Origin: Prevotella sp. UBA3208
GTDB taxonomy: Bacteria; Bacteroidota; Bacteroidia; Bacteroidales; Bacteroidaceae
NCBI GenBank assembly: GCA_002363695.1
Contig: DEWO01000073.1
Span: forward strand, 1 to 7,539
Length of the DNA stretch: 7,539 nucleotides
Direction: 5' to 3'
Position 1 is the first letter of the stretch; every line of letters starts with the position of its first letter. Below, one piece after another: positions 6,641 through 7,539 of the stretch. The notes beneath the pieces are model-generated. The model ran no database searches and had not been told where the DNA came from. It saw only the letters and a list, made by a program, of their open reading frames with translations. Made by a program: the position numbers and the translations under genes.

Positions 6641-7539
6641 ATGCCAAAGGATTTTATCGTAGCAATTGAACTGGGGTCATCCAAGATGACCGGTATCGCT
6701 GGCAAGAAGAACCTTGACGGCAGCATTCAGGTGCTTGCCTGTGTCAAGGAGGACGCTTCTGCCTGTATCCGCAAGGGTGTGGTTTACAATATCGACAAGA
6801 CTGCCCAGTGCCTCACCAGCATCGTCAACCGCCTTGAGAAACAACTCAAGACGGCTATCACACAAGTGTATGTAGGTGTGGGCGGACAGTCTATCCGCTC
6901 TGTTCGCAATCTTATTTCGAAGGACCTGACCGGTGAGACACTCGTCACACAGGATATGATCATCGAACTGATGGATGACAACCGTAATATGAAGTATCCT
7001 GACCAGGAGATTCTCGATGCTGCAGTTCAGGAGTACAAGGTTGACTCACAGTATCAGCTTGACCCCGTTGGCATCCAGTGCTCACATATTGAGGGCAACT
7101 TCCTGAACATCCTGCAGCGCAAGTCGTTCTACAAGAACCTCAACAAGTGTTTCGAGGCGGCAGGCATCAATGTGGCCGAGATGTATCTGGCTCCGTTGGC
7201 ACTGGCTGACAGCGTGCTGACCGAGGCCGAGCGCCGTTCGGGCTGTGCCTTGGTCGACTTGGGTGCCGATACCACTACGGTCAGCGTCTACTCGAAGAAC
7301 ATTCTGCGCCATCTGGCAGTTATTCCCTTGGGCTCCAACAACATCACCAAGGACATTGCCTCACTCCAGATGGAGGAGGGCGATGCCGAGAAGATGAAAC
7401 TCAAGTACGCCTCGGCTTATACTGACAATAACGATATTGACAACAACATGAAGTACTCTATCGACCAGGACCGTCAGGTCGAGGTACGCAAGTTCATCGA
7501 GATAGTTGAGGGACGTCTCGAGGAAATTGTTGCCAACGT
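6641..7539 (+). CDS. ftsA: Cell division protein FtsA, N-terminal part (3' end outside window)
   Basis: FtsA is an actin-like ATPase that tethers FtsZ filaments to the inner membrane and recruits later divisome proteins. The window holds 299 complete codons from the ATG and no stop, so the gene continues to the right. Domain 1A opens with VAIELGSSKMTG (7-18), the phosphate-1 loop of the actin family. The FtsA-specific 1C (SHS2) domain follows, with QVYVGVGGQSI near its start. The phosphate-2 loop is LVDLGADTTTVSVY (204-217), followed by PLGSNNITKDIA (229-240) and AEKMKLKYASAY (249-260), which are characteristic of FtsA. The membrane-targeting amphipathic helix would be at the missing C-terminus. 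The start is set by a 12-base A-rich spacer after ftsQ ending AACAAG, and by the early position of the phosphate loop. MreB and DnaK are excluded by the 1C domain and the neighbours. Confidence 0.96.
   Translation, partial: MPKDFIVAIELGSSKMTGIAGKKNLDGSIQVLACVKEDASACIRKGVVYNIDKTAQCLTSIVNRLEKQLKTAITQVYVGVGGQSIRSVRNLISKDLTGETLVTQDMIIELMDDNRNMKYPDQEILDAAVQEYKVDSQYQLDPVGIQCSHIEGNFLNILQRKSFYKNLNKCFEAAGINVAEMYLAPLALADSVLTEAERRSGCALVDLGADTTTVSVYSKNILRHLAVIPLGSNNITKDIASLQMEEGDAEKMKLKYASAYTDNNDIDNNMKYSIDQDRQVEVRKFIEIVEGRLEEIVAN

Overview
The window is a stretch of the bacterial division and cell wall (dcw) cluster. It holds seven genes, all on the + strand, in the order mraY (3' part only), murD, ftsW, murG, murC, ftsQ, ftsA (5' part only). 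Nothing in it looks mobile, phage-derived or accessory, and I do not see a new system here. The observations worth noting are small ones about protein motifs, gene junctions and one likely internal promoter.

The organism is most probably a member of the Bacteroidota, and Prevotellaceae or a close relative would fit best. Four things point that way. The MraY, FtsW and FtsA sequences carry variants I associate with that phylum (MraY NLNDGMDG and FHESKITIRFW, FtsW LISKGGTS, FtsA GADTTTVSVY). There is no strong Shine-Dalgarno sequence before any of the six visible starts. The one sizeable spacer contains a TAnnTTTG box, the Bacteroidota -7 promoter element. FtsQ follows murC directly, with no murB or ddlB between them. 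The genus assignment is inference from memory, not from a search.

Layout: 1-702 is the C-terminal part of MraY. 715-2046 is MurD. 2047-3303 is FtsW, whose start codon abuts the murD stop. 3304-3364 is an AT-rich spacer with the probable promoter. 3365-4483 is MurG. 4473-5849 is MurC, overlapping murG by 11 bases. 5867-6628 is FtsQ with a GTG start. 6641 to the window end is FtsA, cut off at the right edge. No stretch over 300 bases lacks a gene, and I saw no RNA gene, CRISPR array, IS element or convincing terminator hairpin.

The genes form one pathway plus its division machinery. MurC and MurD add L-Ala and D-Glu to the UDP-MurNAc precursor in the cytoplasm. MraY transfers the finished phospho-MurNAc-pentapeptide to undecaprenyl phosphate to give lipid I, and MurG adds GlcNAc to give lipid II. 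FtsW polymerises lipid II at the septum. FtsQ is the bitopic divisome scaffold, and FtsA is the actin-like protein that ties FtsZ to the membrane. ftsZ would be expected just beyond the right edge, and murE, ftsI and ftsL beyond the left edge.
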